Positions 38,116-48,849 are shown, counted from the stretch's first letter. The stretch: DNA of 64,000 nt from Rhodococcus xishaensis (GCF_004011825.1 NZ_RKLO01000007.1:106450-170449), one strand, 5' to 3'. A program made the numbers and translations. Notes: generated by a model from the letters alone, not told the origin.

Positions 38116-38143
38116 GGCCGGTAATGCAAAAGCATTCCCGGCC
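38116..38143. terminator. Hairpin downstream of gatD
   Basis: GGCCGGTAATGC-AAAA-GCATTCCCGGCC, a 12-bp stem with one mismatch, 40 bases beyond the gatD stop on its strand. The same hairpin occurs at 37313-37340. A probable terminator for murT-gatD. Confidence 0.7.
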
Positions 38144-38182
38144 ATATCCCTGTTTGGGGCGCTTTCTAAAACGCGTGCCCGG

Positions 38183-38896
38183 TCAGCGCACCCGCAGCCG
38201 CTCGCGGCGCAGCAGGTCCACCTCGGGCAGATCCAGCGGTGGCAGTTCTGCGACACCGAGCGCTCGCTTCAACAGCAGGTCGGCGAGCTCCGGGTTCCGG
38301 GCCAGGACGGGACCGTGCATGTAGGTACCGATCACCGAACCCTGCGTCACACCCTCGAGGCCGTCGCCCACACCGTTGCCGACACCGTGCGTCACACGCC
38401 CGACCGGTCTGGCGCCGGGGCCGAGAGTCGTACCGCCCCGGTGGTTTTCGAACCCGGACAGGGGTGCGGTGAGGCCGTCGAGCAGGGGCGTGGTGATGAC
38501 CTCGCCGATCGAACGCGTTTCCTGCGGGGACGTGGTGGCATCGAGCATCGACACCCCGTCGACGCGCTCACCGGTCGACGTTTCGTACCAATGCCCGAGT
38601 ACCTGGATCGCCGCGCAGATCGCCAGCACCGGCGCACCGCGCTCGGCCGCTCTCTGGAGGCCCGGGTAGGTCTTCAGGTGCCGGGTGGCCAACCGCTGAG
38701 CGGAGTCCTCCGCCCCACCGAGCGCGTACAGATCCAGCGCCTCGGGAACCGGGTCGCTCAGGGTGATGTCGACGATCTCGGCGTCGTAGCCGCGCATGCG
38801 CAGACGCTGACGCAGTACGAGTGCGTTGCCCCCGTCGCCGTAGGTGCCCATGACATCGGGCAGGACGAGGCCGATGCGGACCGTCGACTCAGACAT
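38183..38896 (-). CDS. gatD: Lipid II amidotransferase subunit GatD
   Basis: The glutaminase half of the MurT/GatD complex, which amidates D-Glu in lipid II to D-iso-Gln during peptidoglycan synthesis. A class I glutamine amidotransferase of 237 residues: Cys94 in AICAAIQVLGHWYE and His194 in GTYMHGPVLARNPELAD form the active site. Start ATG at 38896 overlaps the murT stop by eight bases, so the two are translationally coupled. Its 3' end has been duplicated in tandem downstream. Confidence 0.93.
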   Translation of the reverse strand: MSESTVRIGLVLPDVMGTYGDGGNALVLRQRLRMRGYDAEIVDITLSDPVPEALDLYALGGAEDSAQRLATRHLKTYPGLQRAAERGAPVLAICAAIQVLGHWYETSTGERVDGVSMLDATTSPQETRSIGEVITTPLLDGLTAPLSGFENHRGGTTLGPGARPVGRVTHGVGNGVGDGLEGVTQGSVIGTYMHGPVLARNPELADLLLKRALGVAELPPLDLPEVDLLRRERLRVR

Positions 38897-40157
38897 CGCG
38901 CTTGTTCTCCTTGGCGATTGAGGTGTTGAGGTCACGGAAGGCCGTGTAGTTGGCCAGCACCTCGACGCGTCCGGGTGGGCACGACGCGATCGCGCGCATC
39001 GGATCGTGGTCGAGGGTGTGCTCGACACCCGCGTACGTCAACCTGACGGCGAGGTCGGTGCCCCGTTCACCCGCGGCGACCACCTTGACGCCCTCGAAGT
39101 GCTCGAAGCGCACGTCCCACAACCACGACAGGTCCTCGCCGTCGGGCACCTGGCCGTTGACGGCGATCACGAGGCCGTCGACGCTGTGGTCGATCATCGA
39201 CAGGGCCTCCTGCCAGCCAGCCGGGTTCTTCGCGAGCAGAAGGTGCACCGCGTGCGGTCCCACCTGGACGGTGCTGTAGCGGCCGGCGACCTCGTCGACG
39301 GCCGATGCAGCGGCGACGGCGTCCTCCGCGTTCGCACCCATAGCGACGGCCGCAGCGACGGCCTGCGCCGCGTTGCCGCGGTTGGCCTTGCCCGGCAGCG
39401 TCAGCTTCATCGGGATCACGAGCCCGCCCGGGCCGTGCAGATTGTCGTCGTCGAGCCGCCAGTCGGGCGTGGGACGCGCGAAGTCCGACCCGGTGCTGCG
39501 CCAGTTCGGCCCGTCCCACACGATCGGTTCTCCGGTACGCGGGCAGCTCACGGAGTCACTCGCCCAACCGCCGCCGGCGGCGACCCACACCACGTTCTTG
39601 CAGTCGTACGCGACGGAGGTCACCAGCACGTCGTCGCAGTTCGCGACCACGATCGCGTCCGGGTGCCGCTCGAGTCCGGCGCGTAGCTTGCGCTCGATCA
39701 TGTTGATCTCGCCGACCCGGTCCAGCTGGTCGCGGCTCAGGTTCAGCAGCACGACGGTCTCGGGGTCCACGGCGTCACACACGTGAGGGACGTGCAGTTC
39801 GTCGACCTCGAGCGCGGCGAGAGGCGCGTCGACGCGGGCGGTGAGCGCGGCAACGATGCCCGCGTCCATGTTGGCGCCGTCGGTTTGCGTAGCCACCTCG
39901 CCGAGGGTCGCGAGTGCCGCCGCGGTCATTCGGTTCGTGGTGGATTTGCCGTTGGTACCGGTTACCACCACGGTCCGGCGACCACGACCGAGCTGCTGCA
40001 AGAGCGTCGGATCGATCTTCAGCGCGATCAGGCCGCCGATCATCGAGCCCTTGCCGCGTCCTGCCTTCTGCGAGGCCCACGCTGCCGCGGCGGCCGCACG
40101 CAACGCGAGTCGGCCCCGAAGTGTCATCCGGGGGGTCGTCCGAGTGCTTGTTCCCAC
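38889..40157 (-). CDS. murT: Lipid II isoglutaminyl synthase subunit MurT
   Basis: The Mur-ligase-like half of the MurT/GatD amidating enzyme, 422 residues. The ATP-binding motif is VVVTGTNGKSTTNRMTAAAL, the Mur-ligase centre includes EVDELHVPHVCDAV and LNLSRDQLDRVGE, and a C-terminal DUF1727 domain follows. The zinc-ribbon Cys cluster of other MurT proteins is reduced here: in the region after VAYDCKNVVWVAAGGG only SCPRTGEPI remains, so one CxxC-type knuckle is not visible. Forms an operon with gatD. Confidence 0.93.
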   Translation of the reverse strand: MGTSTRTTPRMTLRGRLALRAAAAAAWASQKAGRGKGSMIGGLIALKIDPTLLQQLGRGRRTVVVTGTNGKSTTNRMTAAALATLGEVATQTDGANMDAGIVAALTARVDAPLAALEVDELHVPHVCDAVDPETVVLLNLSRDQLDRVGEINMIERKLRAGLERHPDAIVVANCDDVLVTSVAYDCKNVVWVAAGGGWASDSVSCPRTGEPIVWDGPNWRSTGSDFARPTPDWRLDDDNLHGPGGLVIPMKLTLPGKANRGNAAQAVAAAVAMGANAEDAVAAASAVDEVAGRYSTVQVGPHAVHLLLAKNPAGWQEALSMIDHSVDGLVIAVNGQVPDGEDLSWLWDVRFEHFEGVKVVAAGERGTDLAVRLTYAGVEHTLDHDPMRAIASCPPGRVEVLANYTAFRDLNTSIAKENKRDV

Positions 40158-40224
40158 GTGATGAGTTTTCCACAGGCCGGTGTGTGACGCCCTGCCGCGT
40201 TGCGGCGGTCACGTCCGGAAAACG

Positions 40225-40259
40225 ACGGTGCCGCGTTCCCGTCGGGAACGCGGCACCGT
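40225..40259. terminator. Long perfect hairpin between murT and SHOCT gene
   Basis: Arms of 17 bases (ACGGTGCCGCGTTCCCG and its complement) separated by one base. On the minus strand it is followed by CGTTTTCC, so it should end the transcript of the SHOCT-domain gene. Confidence 0.88.
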
Positions 40260-40291
40260 GAGGACCCCGGCAGTGCCGCGGGCGGTGCGGC

Positions 40292-40675
40292 TCAGTCGCC
40301 CAGTGCCTTGGCCTTGAGTGCCGCGAACTCCTCCTGCGTGATGGTGCCCGCGTCGAGCAGTGCCTTGGCATCGGCGATCTGCTCCGCACCGGACTTTCCA
40401 CCAGCGACCTGGCGGATGTAGGCGTCCTGCGCGTCCTGCACCTCCCGGGCCGCGCGGACCGAGCGCTTGGTCATGTCGTCGCCCTTGACGATCAGGTAGA
40501 TCAGCGCAGTGATGAACGGGAGGATGATCAGGAAGACCACCCAGATCGCCTTCACCCAGCCCGAGGTCTTGTGGTCCCGGAACAGGTCGGTGATGATCGA
40601 GAACAACAGGATCAGGTACGCGATGAACGCGAAGCTGACGAGTATGACCCAGAGAAAATCCCAGAAAGAGTCCAT
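40292..40675 (-). CDS. Small membrane protein with PLDc_N and SHOCT domains
   Basis: A 127-residue protein. Two hydrophobic helices (FLWVILVSFAFIAYLILLF and VKAIWVVFLIILPFITALIY) flank DLFRDHKTSG, the PLD-nuclease N-terminal domain pattern. The C-terminal SHOCT motif reads IADAKALLDAGTITQEEFAA. ATG at 40675, with GGAG upstream; another ATG four codons earlier is possible. Function of this family is not established; many are cell-envelope stress-related membrane proteins. Confidence 0.8.
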   Translation of the reverse strand: MDSFWDFLWVILVSFAFIAYLILLFSIITDLFRDHKTSGWVKAIWVVFLIILPFITALIYLIVKGDDMTKRSVRAAREVQDAQDAYIRQVAGGKSGAEQIADAKALLDAGTITQEEFAALKAKALGD

Positions 40676-40847
40676 TGGTGGCTCCATTCACGTGTTTCCG
40701 TAGCGGGTTCACCTGACTTTGGCACAATCGTGGCCCAATTTGGTCATTCTGGGCCGCTGAAATCCAAGTCGCAACGAACATTCCGTGAACGGGCCATGAT
40801 TGACGGGAACGACCAGCGTGGACAACCTTGCGATAGGGGACTTGACG

Positions 40848-42740
40848 ATGAGTGTTCCGGCAGACGCCACACCGGAGATCGCAACGGCCAATGTGCGATT
40901 CGCTGAGACCCTGCCTGATGGGGACGATGCGGACGCGCAGCGGGGGTTCGTCGCGGCCCTGACCCCGGGCGTCGTCCGAGCAGCCGATGGAACCGTCGTG
41001 TGGGACAACGACGCCTATTCGTTCCTCGAGGGCGAGTGCCCGCCCACGGTGAATCCGAGTCTGTGGCGGCAGGGCCGACTCTGTGCCAAGCAGGGACTGT
41101 TCGAGGTGTGCGAGGGGATCTACCAGGTTCGTGGACTGGACCTTTCGAACATGACGCTCGTCGAGGGCGACACCGGCGTCATCGTGATCGACCCCCTGAT
41201 CTCCACCGAGACGGCCGCGGCGGCGTTGGGACTCTATCGTTCGCACCGTGGCGACCGTCCGGTCACCGCGGTGATCTACACGCATTCGCACGCCGACCAC
41301 TTCGGCGGTGTCAAAGGCATCGTCGACGTCGCATCCGTCAAGGCCGGACGCTGTCCCGTGATCGCTCCCGCCGGCCTCGTCGAACACGCGGTCGCCGAGC
41401 ATGTCTACGCCGGTACCGCGATGGCGCGGCGGGCCGCGTACATGTACGGGGCGGCGTTACCCCGCGGTCCTCGGGGATCGGTTGGTGCCGGTCTCGGTCA
41501 GACGACGTCGACGGGGACGGTCTCGCTCATCTCGCCGACACTGTCCATCGAGCGCACTGGGCACACGGAGGTACTCGACGGGGTCACGATCGTGTTCCAG
41601 TTGACACCCGGCACCGAGGCGCCGTCGGAGATGAACTTTCACTTCCCGGACCGGCGTGCTCTGTGCATGGCGGAAAACGCTAGTCACACCCAGCACAACC
41701 TGCTCACGCTGCGCGGGGCACTCGTGCGGGATCCGCACGTATGGGCGCATTACCTCACCGAAACGATCAACCGGTACGCGTCCGACTCGGACGTGCTGTT
41801 CGCCTCGCACCACTGGCCCACGTGGGGGACCGAGCGGCTCACCGAGTACCTCGCACAGCAGCGTGACCTCTACGCGTACCTGCACGACCAGACGGTGCGT
41901 CGGATGAACCAGGGCTGCACCGGAATCGAGATCGCCGAGGAGATGACGCTCCCACCGGCGCTCGAGCACGCGTGGCACGCACGCGGCTACTACGGTTCCG
42001 TCAGCCACAATGTCAAGGCGATCTACCAGCGCTACATGGGGTGGTTCGACGGCAACCCGGCTCACCTGTGGGAGCACACGCCCGTCGAATCGGCGAAACG
42101 GCACGTCGAGTTCATGGGCGGAACCGACGAGGTGCTACGGAAGGCACGGAAGTCGTTCGCGGACGGTGATTTCCGGTGGGTTGCCCAGGTAGTGAATTAC
42201 GTCGTGTTCGCCGACCCCGACAACGTCGAGGCGAAGGAGTTGCAGGCCCAGACGCTCGAGCAGCTCGGCTACGGTGCCGAGAACGGCACCTGGCGCAACT
42301 TCTACCTCACGGGAGCGATGGAGCTGCGTGACGGGCCGGTCGGCACCCCCACCGACGTCGCGTCGCCCGATGTGGCGCGAGAATTGTCGGTGGAGCAACT
42401 GTTCGACGTGATTTCCTTGCGCGTCGACGGGCCCAGGGCCTGGGAAGCCCGGATGGTGATCGACTGGGACATCGCCGACGACGCTCGGGTGCACCGGATG
42501 GAACTGCGCAACGGCGTGCTCGTGCACTGGGATCTCGACGGCACCCGGTCCGCATCCGAACCGGACGCGCGATTCACGCTCACCCGCACACTGCTGCTGG
42601 GTGTCCTGCAGGGTGCGGTCGATCTGTCCCAAGCGGTCGCCGACGGGCGTGTCGACGCGCAGGGCGATGTGTTCAAGCTGGTGGAGCTCGTCGGGTATCT
42701 CGACCACCCGGATCCCGGATTCACCATCGTCACGCCGTGA
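40848..42740 (+). CDS. Alkyl sulfatase, SdsA1-like (MBL fold)
   Basis: A metallo-beta-lactamase-fold sulfatase that hydrolyses alkyl sulfates such as dodecyl sulfate. The binuclear zinc motif THSHADHFGG has H146, H148, D150 and H151. After it come ENASHTQHNLLTLRGA, the dimerisation domain and a SCP2-like C-terminal domain. 630 residues from ATG 40848, matching SdsA1, with AGGGGA eight bases upstream; a TTG 16 codons earlier is an alternative. No signal peptide is seen. It would release alcohols for oxidation. Confidence 0.9.
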   Translation: MSVPADATPEIATANVRFAETLPDGDDADAQRGFVAALTPGVVRAADGTVVWDNDAYSFLEGECPPTVNPSLWRQGRLCAKQGLFEVCEGIYQVRGLDLSNMTLVEGDTGVIVIDPLISTETAAAALGLYRSHRGDRPVTAVIYTHSHADHFGGVKGIVDVASVKAGRCPVIAPAGLVEHAVAEHVYAGTAMARRAAYMYGAALPRGPRGSVGAGLGQTTSTGTVSLISPTLSIERTGHTEVLDGVTIVFQLTPGTEAPSEMNFHFPDRRALCMAENASHTQHNLLTLRGALVRDPHVWAHYLTETINRYASDSDVLFASHHWPTWGTERLTEYLAQQRDLYAYLHDQTVRRMNQGCTGIEIAEEMTLPPALEHAWHARGYYGSVSHNVKAIYQRYMGWFDGNPAHLWEHTPVESAKRHVEFMGGTDEVLRKARKSFADGDFRWVAQVVNYVVFADPDNVEAKELQAQTLEQLGYGAENGTWRNFYLTGAMELRDGPVGTPTDVASPDVARELSVEQLFDVISLRVDGPRAWEARMVIDWDIADDARVHRMELRNGVLVHWDLDGTRSASEPDARFTLTRTLLLGVLQGAVDLSQAVADGRVDAQGDVFKLVELVGYLDHPDPGFTIVTP

Positions 42741-42799
42741 CGAGGCGCAACCGGCCTACGGGTTCGTCGAGCAGGTGCCGACCGAGGAGGGGAGGGAAG

Positions 42800-43234
42800 G
42801 TGGCCGATTCTGCGAGGTCGTCAGGAGTGTCGTGGGCAGGTATGGCCGATTGGCTCGTCGAGTTGCTGACCGACAAACCGGTGGCCTTCATGCTCGAAGT
42901 GGGTCCGAGCGGATACCGCACGCGCGACGAACTCGACGAGATCGTGTGCGCGCAGATCCTTGTACTCGCGGACGAGGTGTTGATGCTCCGTCGGTCACGC
43001 GCCTTCCTCGAACAGTTGGCGCTGGCTGACTATTCGACCGACGGGCTGACCCTCGACCGCTGGTTCTTCGACGACCACTTCGAGGATTGCACCGACGGCT
43101 ATCTCTTCACCCGCGACGCCAGGCTGGTCGCAGATGCCTGCGTCGCGTGGTTCCGAGACGAGTGGGGGGCCGAGTCCACTGACGACCTCGGTTGCGACTA
43201 CCGCTTCCCGGACGAGTTGCCGGGGCAGCCCTAG
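42800..43234 (+). CDS. Protein of unknown function
   Basis: About 144 residues, in line with the alkyl sulfatase gene. I do not recognise the family. It contains MADWLVELLTDKPVAFMLEV, DELDEIVCAQILVLADEVLML and LDRWFFDDHFEDCTDGYLFT; it is acidic, and no membrane segment or signal peptide is visible. The start is uncertain: GTG at 42800 has GGAGGG upstream, a GTG at 42737 overlaps the sulfatase stop, and an ATG at 42842 is also possible. Confidence 0.6.
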   Translation: MADSARSSGVSWAGMADWLVELLTDKPVAFMLEVGPSGYRTRDELDEIVCAQILVLADEVLMLRRSRAFLEQLALADYSTDGLTLDRWFFDDHFEDCTDGYLFTRDARLVADACVAWFRDEWGAESTDDLGCDYRFPDELPGQP

Positions 43235-43256
43235 ACGACGCGGGGAGTTGCCCGAT

Positions 43257-43312
43257 CGCCCACTCCTTGCTTCCTCCTGCGGAAACCCGCTCCGGACGCG
43301 AAGGAATGGGCG
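43257..43312. terminator. Probable terminator between convergent genes
   Basis: CGCCCACTCCTT pairs with AAGGAATGGGCG (one mismatch) across a 32-base loop, between the unknown gene and leuA. Confidence 0.5.
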
Positions 43313-43330
43313 CTCAGGCCGAAGGTGATG

Positions 43331-45232
<1,902 letters not shown>

Positions 45233-45274
45233 TCAGACCCCGCCGCGGCACCCAAGAAGGAGCGCGCGCTGCAT
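45233..45274 (-). CDS. Predicted leuA leader peptide
   Basis: A 13-codon frame encoding MQRALLLGCRGGV, with three adjacent Leu codons (CTC CTT CTT), ending 93 bases before leuA. Leader peptides rich in the regulated amino acid precede leuA in several actinobacteria. Ribosome stalling at the Leu codons when charged tRNA-Leu is scarce would alter folding of the mRNA. No strong ribosome binding site is visible, so the transcript may start at or near the ATG. Confidence 0.6.
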   Translation of the reverse strand: MQRALLLGCRGGV

Positions 45275-45383
45275 ACGTTGCACTCTACCCCGGTGTCCCG
45301 AGGGCACGTGTGGAGTGGGGCGCAAATTCACCCCTAAGTGGGTTATTCACCCCCATGTGGGTACTGCGTGGTCAACTGTGCGC

Positions 45384-45740
45384 ATGACAGCACAGCTCGA
45401 AGCGGCCCGAACGTATGTCGCCGCGCTGCTCAGCCACGACGGAGAATCAGTACCCTACGCGCCGAACGCGGTGCGTTACGAGATGGGCCTCAAGACGGGT
45501 CGGTCAGGAAACCACTTGCGCCGCAGCCTCTCGCGAGGTCCCCAGTTCCGGGTCATCCGCGCCATACGCGACGAGACCTACCGGGTGGAGGGCGACGAGG
45601 TGGTGGTCGACTACCTGATCGACGCCGGGCTGTTCGGCCGCACACTGGTCACCGCGCATGTTCACGAGACGTTCGTCATTCCGGCCGACGACCCGCGCAT
45701 TCACCGGATCGACGCCAAGATCAGGCTGGTCGTCCGGTAG
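45384..45740 (+). CDS. Small protein of unknown function, NTF2-like fold possible
   Basis: A 118-residue protein beginning TAQLEAARTYVAALLSHDGE and containing APNAVRYEMGLKTGRSGNHL and VTAHVHETFVIPADDPRIHR. The layout (N-terminal helix, then YAPNAVRYE, then beta strands) suggests an NTF2/SnoaL-like cone fold, but no catalytic residues are evident. ATG at 45384. Divergent from leuA. Function cannot be stated. Confidence 0.6.
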   Translation: MTAQLEAARTYVAALLSHDGESVPYAPNAVRYEMGLKTGRSGNHLRRSLSRGPQFRVIRAIRDETYRVEGDEVVVDYLIDAGLFGRTLVTAHVHETFVIPADDPRIHRIDAKIRLVVR

Positions 45741-45749
45741 CCGCCGCGC

Positions 45750-45983
45750 TCAGTCCGGAAGCCGACGCATCTCGACGAGAGTGAGGCCTAGGGCGTCGAA
45801 GCGGGCGAGCATGCCGCGCAACTCGGTGTTGTCGCGGACCGGGCCGTACAGGGTGGTGTGGGCGTGGGCCGTCTCCGAGACCTGCAGTTCCGGGAAGGCC
45901 GCGAGCACCCGCTCGGACAGTTCGCCGCCAACGAGAAACGCATACCGCACAGTGGTGGGCCAGCCCGGGTCGGAAGTGGCCAT
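45750..45983 (-). CDS. Small conserved-looking protein of unknown function
   Basis: A 77-residue protein that I do not recognise. The sequence runs from TTVRYAFLVGGELSERVLAA through AHAHTTLYGPVRDNTELRGM to a C-terminus of VEMRRLPD. The ATG at 45983 is preceded by GGGAGG at good distance. It lies downstream of the large LuxR regulator gene on the same strand, 158 bases away. Two tandem 20-bp repeats (46092-46131) separate the two genes. It may form an operon with the regulator or be its target. Confidence 0.65.
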   Translation of the reverse strand: MATSDPGWPTTVRYAFLVGGELSERVLAAFPELQVSETAHAHTTLYGPVRDNTELRGMLARFDALGLTLVEMRRLPD

Positions 45984-46091
45984 CACGCCTCCCTCTGTGG
46001 TTCGGTGTCTCGTCGAGCGGCGCCGTCGCGAGGTGCACTTGACGGGTCCTCGCGCCCGTCCATCGAGGATGCCGCGGCGGGCCTGCGGGCG

Positions 46092-46131
46092 CCTCACCCG
46101 TCGATGGTGAACCTCACCCGTCGATGGTGAA
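46092..46131. repeat. Tandem 20-bp repeats with inverted arms
   Basis: CCTCACCCGTCGATGGTGAA occurs twice head to tail. Within each unit CACC and GGTG form a short dyad around CGTCGAT. They lie between the LuxR gene stop and the 77-residue gene, in the promoter region of the latter, so a regulator binding site is possible. Confidence 0.8.
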
Positions 46132-46140
46132 TTATGGGGC

Positions 46141-48849
46141 TCACAGCAGCCCGTGGGTACGTGCCGCGGTGACGGCGTCGCGGCGGGTGGTGACACCGAG
46201 CTTCCGGTAGATGCCGCGCAGGTGCGTCTTGACGGTGTTGACCGACACGGACAGGTCGGCCGCGATCTCCTCGGCCGTGCGCCACGTGGGGAGCTCCGCG
46301 AGAAGTTGAAGTTCACGCCGGGTGAGCTTCTCGGTCGTGGCGACGGCCGTTTTCGGGAGTGAAGCCCATACCCGATCGGCGAAGGATCCGCGTGAGCCGA
46401 ACCTTCCGCGGCTGGCGGACAACAGTTCCCGGCTGGACGACGGCATGTAATGGAAGGGCCTGAGCACCCTCTCAGGCTCCGCGAGCAGCAACGCCTCCCC
46501 GAGGGCGTCGTGAACGCGAGCGTCGTGGAAGCGGCGTCGGGCAAGTTCGGCTTCAACGAGCCAAGCAGTCACGACGTTGGTCGCCGCGGCACACGGCAGG
46601 TCGCCCTCGAGCACCGGTCGCAACGCGACCCGGGCCCGCTCGAGCTGGTTGGCGTACAAGTGCAGGACCGACTCGAGCAGTGCGACGTCGCCGCACTGGC
46701 CCAGCACCGTCGAGGCGGAGGTAACCAGCTCGCGGGCCCAGGTCGTCTCGCCGATCTGAAGGTAGGCGAACTCGATCGAGGGGAGCGCGACGGCGATCAG
46801 CCCGGGTGGCCGCGGCGCGGCGCGTCCGGACGTGGTGGCCGCGTGCAGGGCCGAGACCGCGGCGCGGCGGTTCGGGGCGGTGTCGAGGCCGAACAGTTGG
46901 GCGGCCACGGCGTTGTCCTCCACGGTCGAAGGGCTGGAGGCGTGTGCCGCGCCCGCGAGTTCGAAGGCCCGCTCGGTGTCGTTGCGCAGGTAGTGGCAGA
47001 ACGCCTCGAGCAGGGGCGCCCATCGGTTGTCCGCCGGCTGGTCGTCCACCGACACGGATAGATCGCCATCCGATGCCTTGGATCGGCTGGCCGCCGCGGC
47101 CTTGGAATGGCCGCTCGCGGCTGCTTTGGAGCGGCCGCTCGCGGCTGCTTTGGAGTGGCCGCTCGCGGCCAGCGACAGCGCGTCGTCGAGCAGGCCCCGG
47201 CACAAAGCGACGATGCCGAGTGCCGTAGAGGTCTGTGCCTCGATGCGTGGCGACTCGATTTCACGCGCGTGGGTGCGCGCCCGTTCCAGGTTGTACTCCG
47301 CGGGTCCGAGTCGCCCGAGGTGGAGGTGGCCGAGCCCGCGCTGGAGGGCAGCGAAGGCGTCGAGGTGGGGGTCGCCCGACCAAACGCCGTCCGCAGCCAC
47401 CGGACGTGCGCGCGCGTACCCGAGGTCGCCGGTGTGTACGGCAAGCTGCAGGCGCAGTGTGTCTGCGAGGAGTGTTGTCCGGAATGCGCTTTCGTCGTCG
47501 GCGCCGTGGTCGTCGAACGAACTGAGGATCGATCCCGCGACGATGGGGTTCTCCTCGCGCAGATGCGCGGCCACGCGGACAAGTCGGGAGATCGGTCGGT
47601 CCCGGATCGAACGGGGGGCGTCCGCGAGGAGACGCCCGACGGTCTCGGCGTGACCGTCGAGGACGAGCGCCAGACCCGCGTCCGACAGCACGGATTCGAC
47701 GTGGGACGCGGCGTCGGCCGCGATGCCGTGCTCGAGGGCCGGCAACGCGTCGCCGAGTCGGGCGTACCAGCGCGCAGTGAGGTGCTCGAGCTCCGCGCCC
47801 GCCTCCCGGCCCAGCAGACTGATCTCGGCGCGCAGGTAGCTGCGCAGCAGCGGGTGGTACCGGAAGAGGGTGGGGGAGGTCTCGATCCTGCTGATCAGAA
47901 AGTTCCGGTGTTCGAGCACGTCGATTATCGCGTGCGCGTCGGCACGGCCGGTGAGTTCCTCAGCGAGCGCGGCGGAGAACGTGGCCGGCACGGACGTCTT
48001 GACGAGGAACTGCCGGATCTCTTCGCTCTGACCGTCGAGGACCTGCTCCATCAGATAATCCGCGACCGCTCGTCGGCACCCCGTGAAGTTCTCGAGGAGC
48101 GATGCCGGATCGGGATGCTCCGCGAGGGACATGCCGGCGAGTCGGAGACCAGCCGCCCAGCCCTCGGTGCGCTCCATCAGCACCGACAGGTTGTCGGAAT
48201 CGAGTTCGACATCGTGTTCGGCCAACAAGGCCTTTGCTTCCTCGGGGGTGAAGGCGAGGTCGTCGAAGGTCACGTCCAGCGTCCGGCCGTCGAGGCGCAG
48301 CTTCTGGAACGCGAGCGGGGGCTCGAAACGTCCGCACACCACCACCTGCACGAGATCCGGTTGGGTCCGGAGGAACACCTCCAGATCCGAGAGCACGACC
48401 GGGTCGTGCAGCAAGTGTGCATCGTCGAGGACCAGGCAGACGGGTTCGTCCAGTTCCGCCAGACTGCTCGCGAGGGGGAATGGTTGTCCGGGTGTCGGAT
48501 TCGCGATCTGCTCGCAGATCTCCCGGACGCGGGGATGCTCGGTGCCCCGAAAAGCCTGGACGAGTTTGGCTTGCAGCGCCGGTCGTTCGTTGTCCTGCTC
48601 GTCGACGGTGGCCCAGGCGATCGCTGGACGACCGGGCTGTGCGCGCGTGCGGTGCGCCCAGTCCGCGAGAAACGTCGTCTTTCCCGCGCCCGCCGGCGCG
48701 CAGACCAGGACCACGGATGTCGCGCGATCGGAGTCGGCCAGAGCGCGATCCAGCGTTTCGAACAGGCGGGTTCGGGGCACGACGCGATCGCTGCGGAACA
48801 CCGGAATCTTAGCGCTCGCAGCGAAACTTCCGTCCTGCGCGATCGACAC
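46141..48849 (-). CDS. Large STAND/LuxR-family transcriptional regulator
   Basis: A MalT-like signal-transducing ATPase of about 902 residues. Walker A is VCAPAGAGKTTFLADWAHRT, and CLVLDDAHLL is the Walker B region. The middle is an Ala/Leu-rich helical repeat region (TPR-like), and the C-terminus is a LuxR helix-turn-helix (TRRELQLLAELPTWRTAEEI, then SVSVNTVKTHLRGIYRKLG). The GTG at 48849 is preferred, with GGGAGG eight bases upstream; an ATG six codons earlier is possible. A 24-bp minisatellite encoding repeats of AASGHSKA lies at 47077-47172. The inducer is unknown. Confidence 0.9.
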   Translation of the reverse strand: MSIAQDGSFAASAKIPVFRSDRVVPRTRLFETLDRALADSDRATSVVLVCAPAGAGKTTFLADWAHRTRAQPGRPAIAWATVDEQDNERPALQAKLVQAFRGTEHPRVREICEQIANPTPGQPFPLASSLAELDEPVCLVLDDAHLLHDPVVLSDLEVFLRTQPDLVQVVVCGRFEPPLAFQKLRLDGRTLDVTFDDLAFTPEEAKALLAEHDVELDSDNLSVLMERTEGWAAGLRLAGMSLAEHPDPASLLENFTGCRRAVADYLMEQVLDGQSEEIRQFLVKTSVPATFSAALAEELTGRADAHAIIDVLEHRNFLISRIETSPTLFRYHPLLRSYLRAEISLLGREAGAELEHLTARWYARLGDALPALEHGIAADAASHVESVLSDAGLALVLDGHAETVGRLLADAPRSIRDRPISRLVRVAAHLREENPIVAGSILSSFDDHGADDESAFRTTLLADTLRLQLAVHTGDLGYARARPVAADGVWSGDPHLDAFAALQRGLGHLHLGRLGPAEYNLERARTHAREIESPRIEAQTSTALGIVALCRGLLDDALSLAASGHSKAAASGRSKAAASGHSKAAAASRSKASDGDLSVSVDDQPADNRWAPLLEAFCHYLRNDTERAFELAGAAHASSPSTVEDNAVAAQLFGLDTAPNRRAAVSALHAATTSGRAAPRPPGLIAVALPSIEFAYLQIGETTWARELVTSASTVLGQCGDVALLESVLHLYANQLERARVALRPVLEGDLPCAAATNVVTAWLVEAELARRRFHDARVHDALGEALLLAEPERVLRPFHYMPSSSRELLSASRGRFGSRGSFADRVWASLPKTAVATTEKLTRRELQLLAELPTWRTAEEIAADLSVSVNTVKTHLRGIYRKLGVTTRRDAVTAARTHGLL
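47077..47172. repeat. 24-bp minisatellite inside the LuxR gene
   Basis: Four in-frame 24-bp units. The middle units are nearly identical and encode AASG(H/R)SKA; the leftmost unit is more diverged. Located between the helical-repeat domain parts. Confidence 0.9.

Larger units (their letters stand above)
37086..38687. repeat. 803-bp tandem duplication of the gatD 3' region
   Basis: Two head-to-tail units, 37086-37888 and 37889-38687, nearly identical with a period of exactly 803 bp. Each contains a spacer with an inner repeat (related GTGAAA...GTGAAGxxxxGATGCGG segments), a hairpin, and the 3' two-thirds of gatD. A degenerate third unit lies to the left (36645-37085). The unit on the right supplies the functional gatD end. 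Confidence 0.95.
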
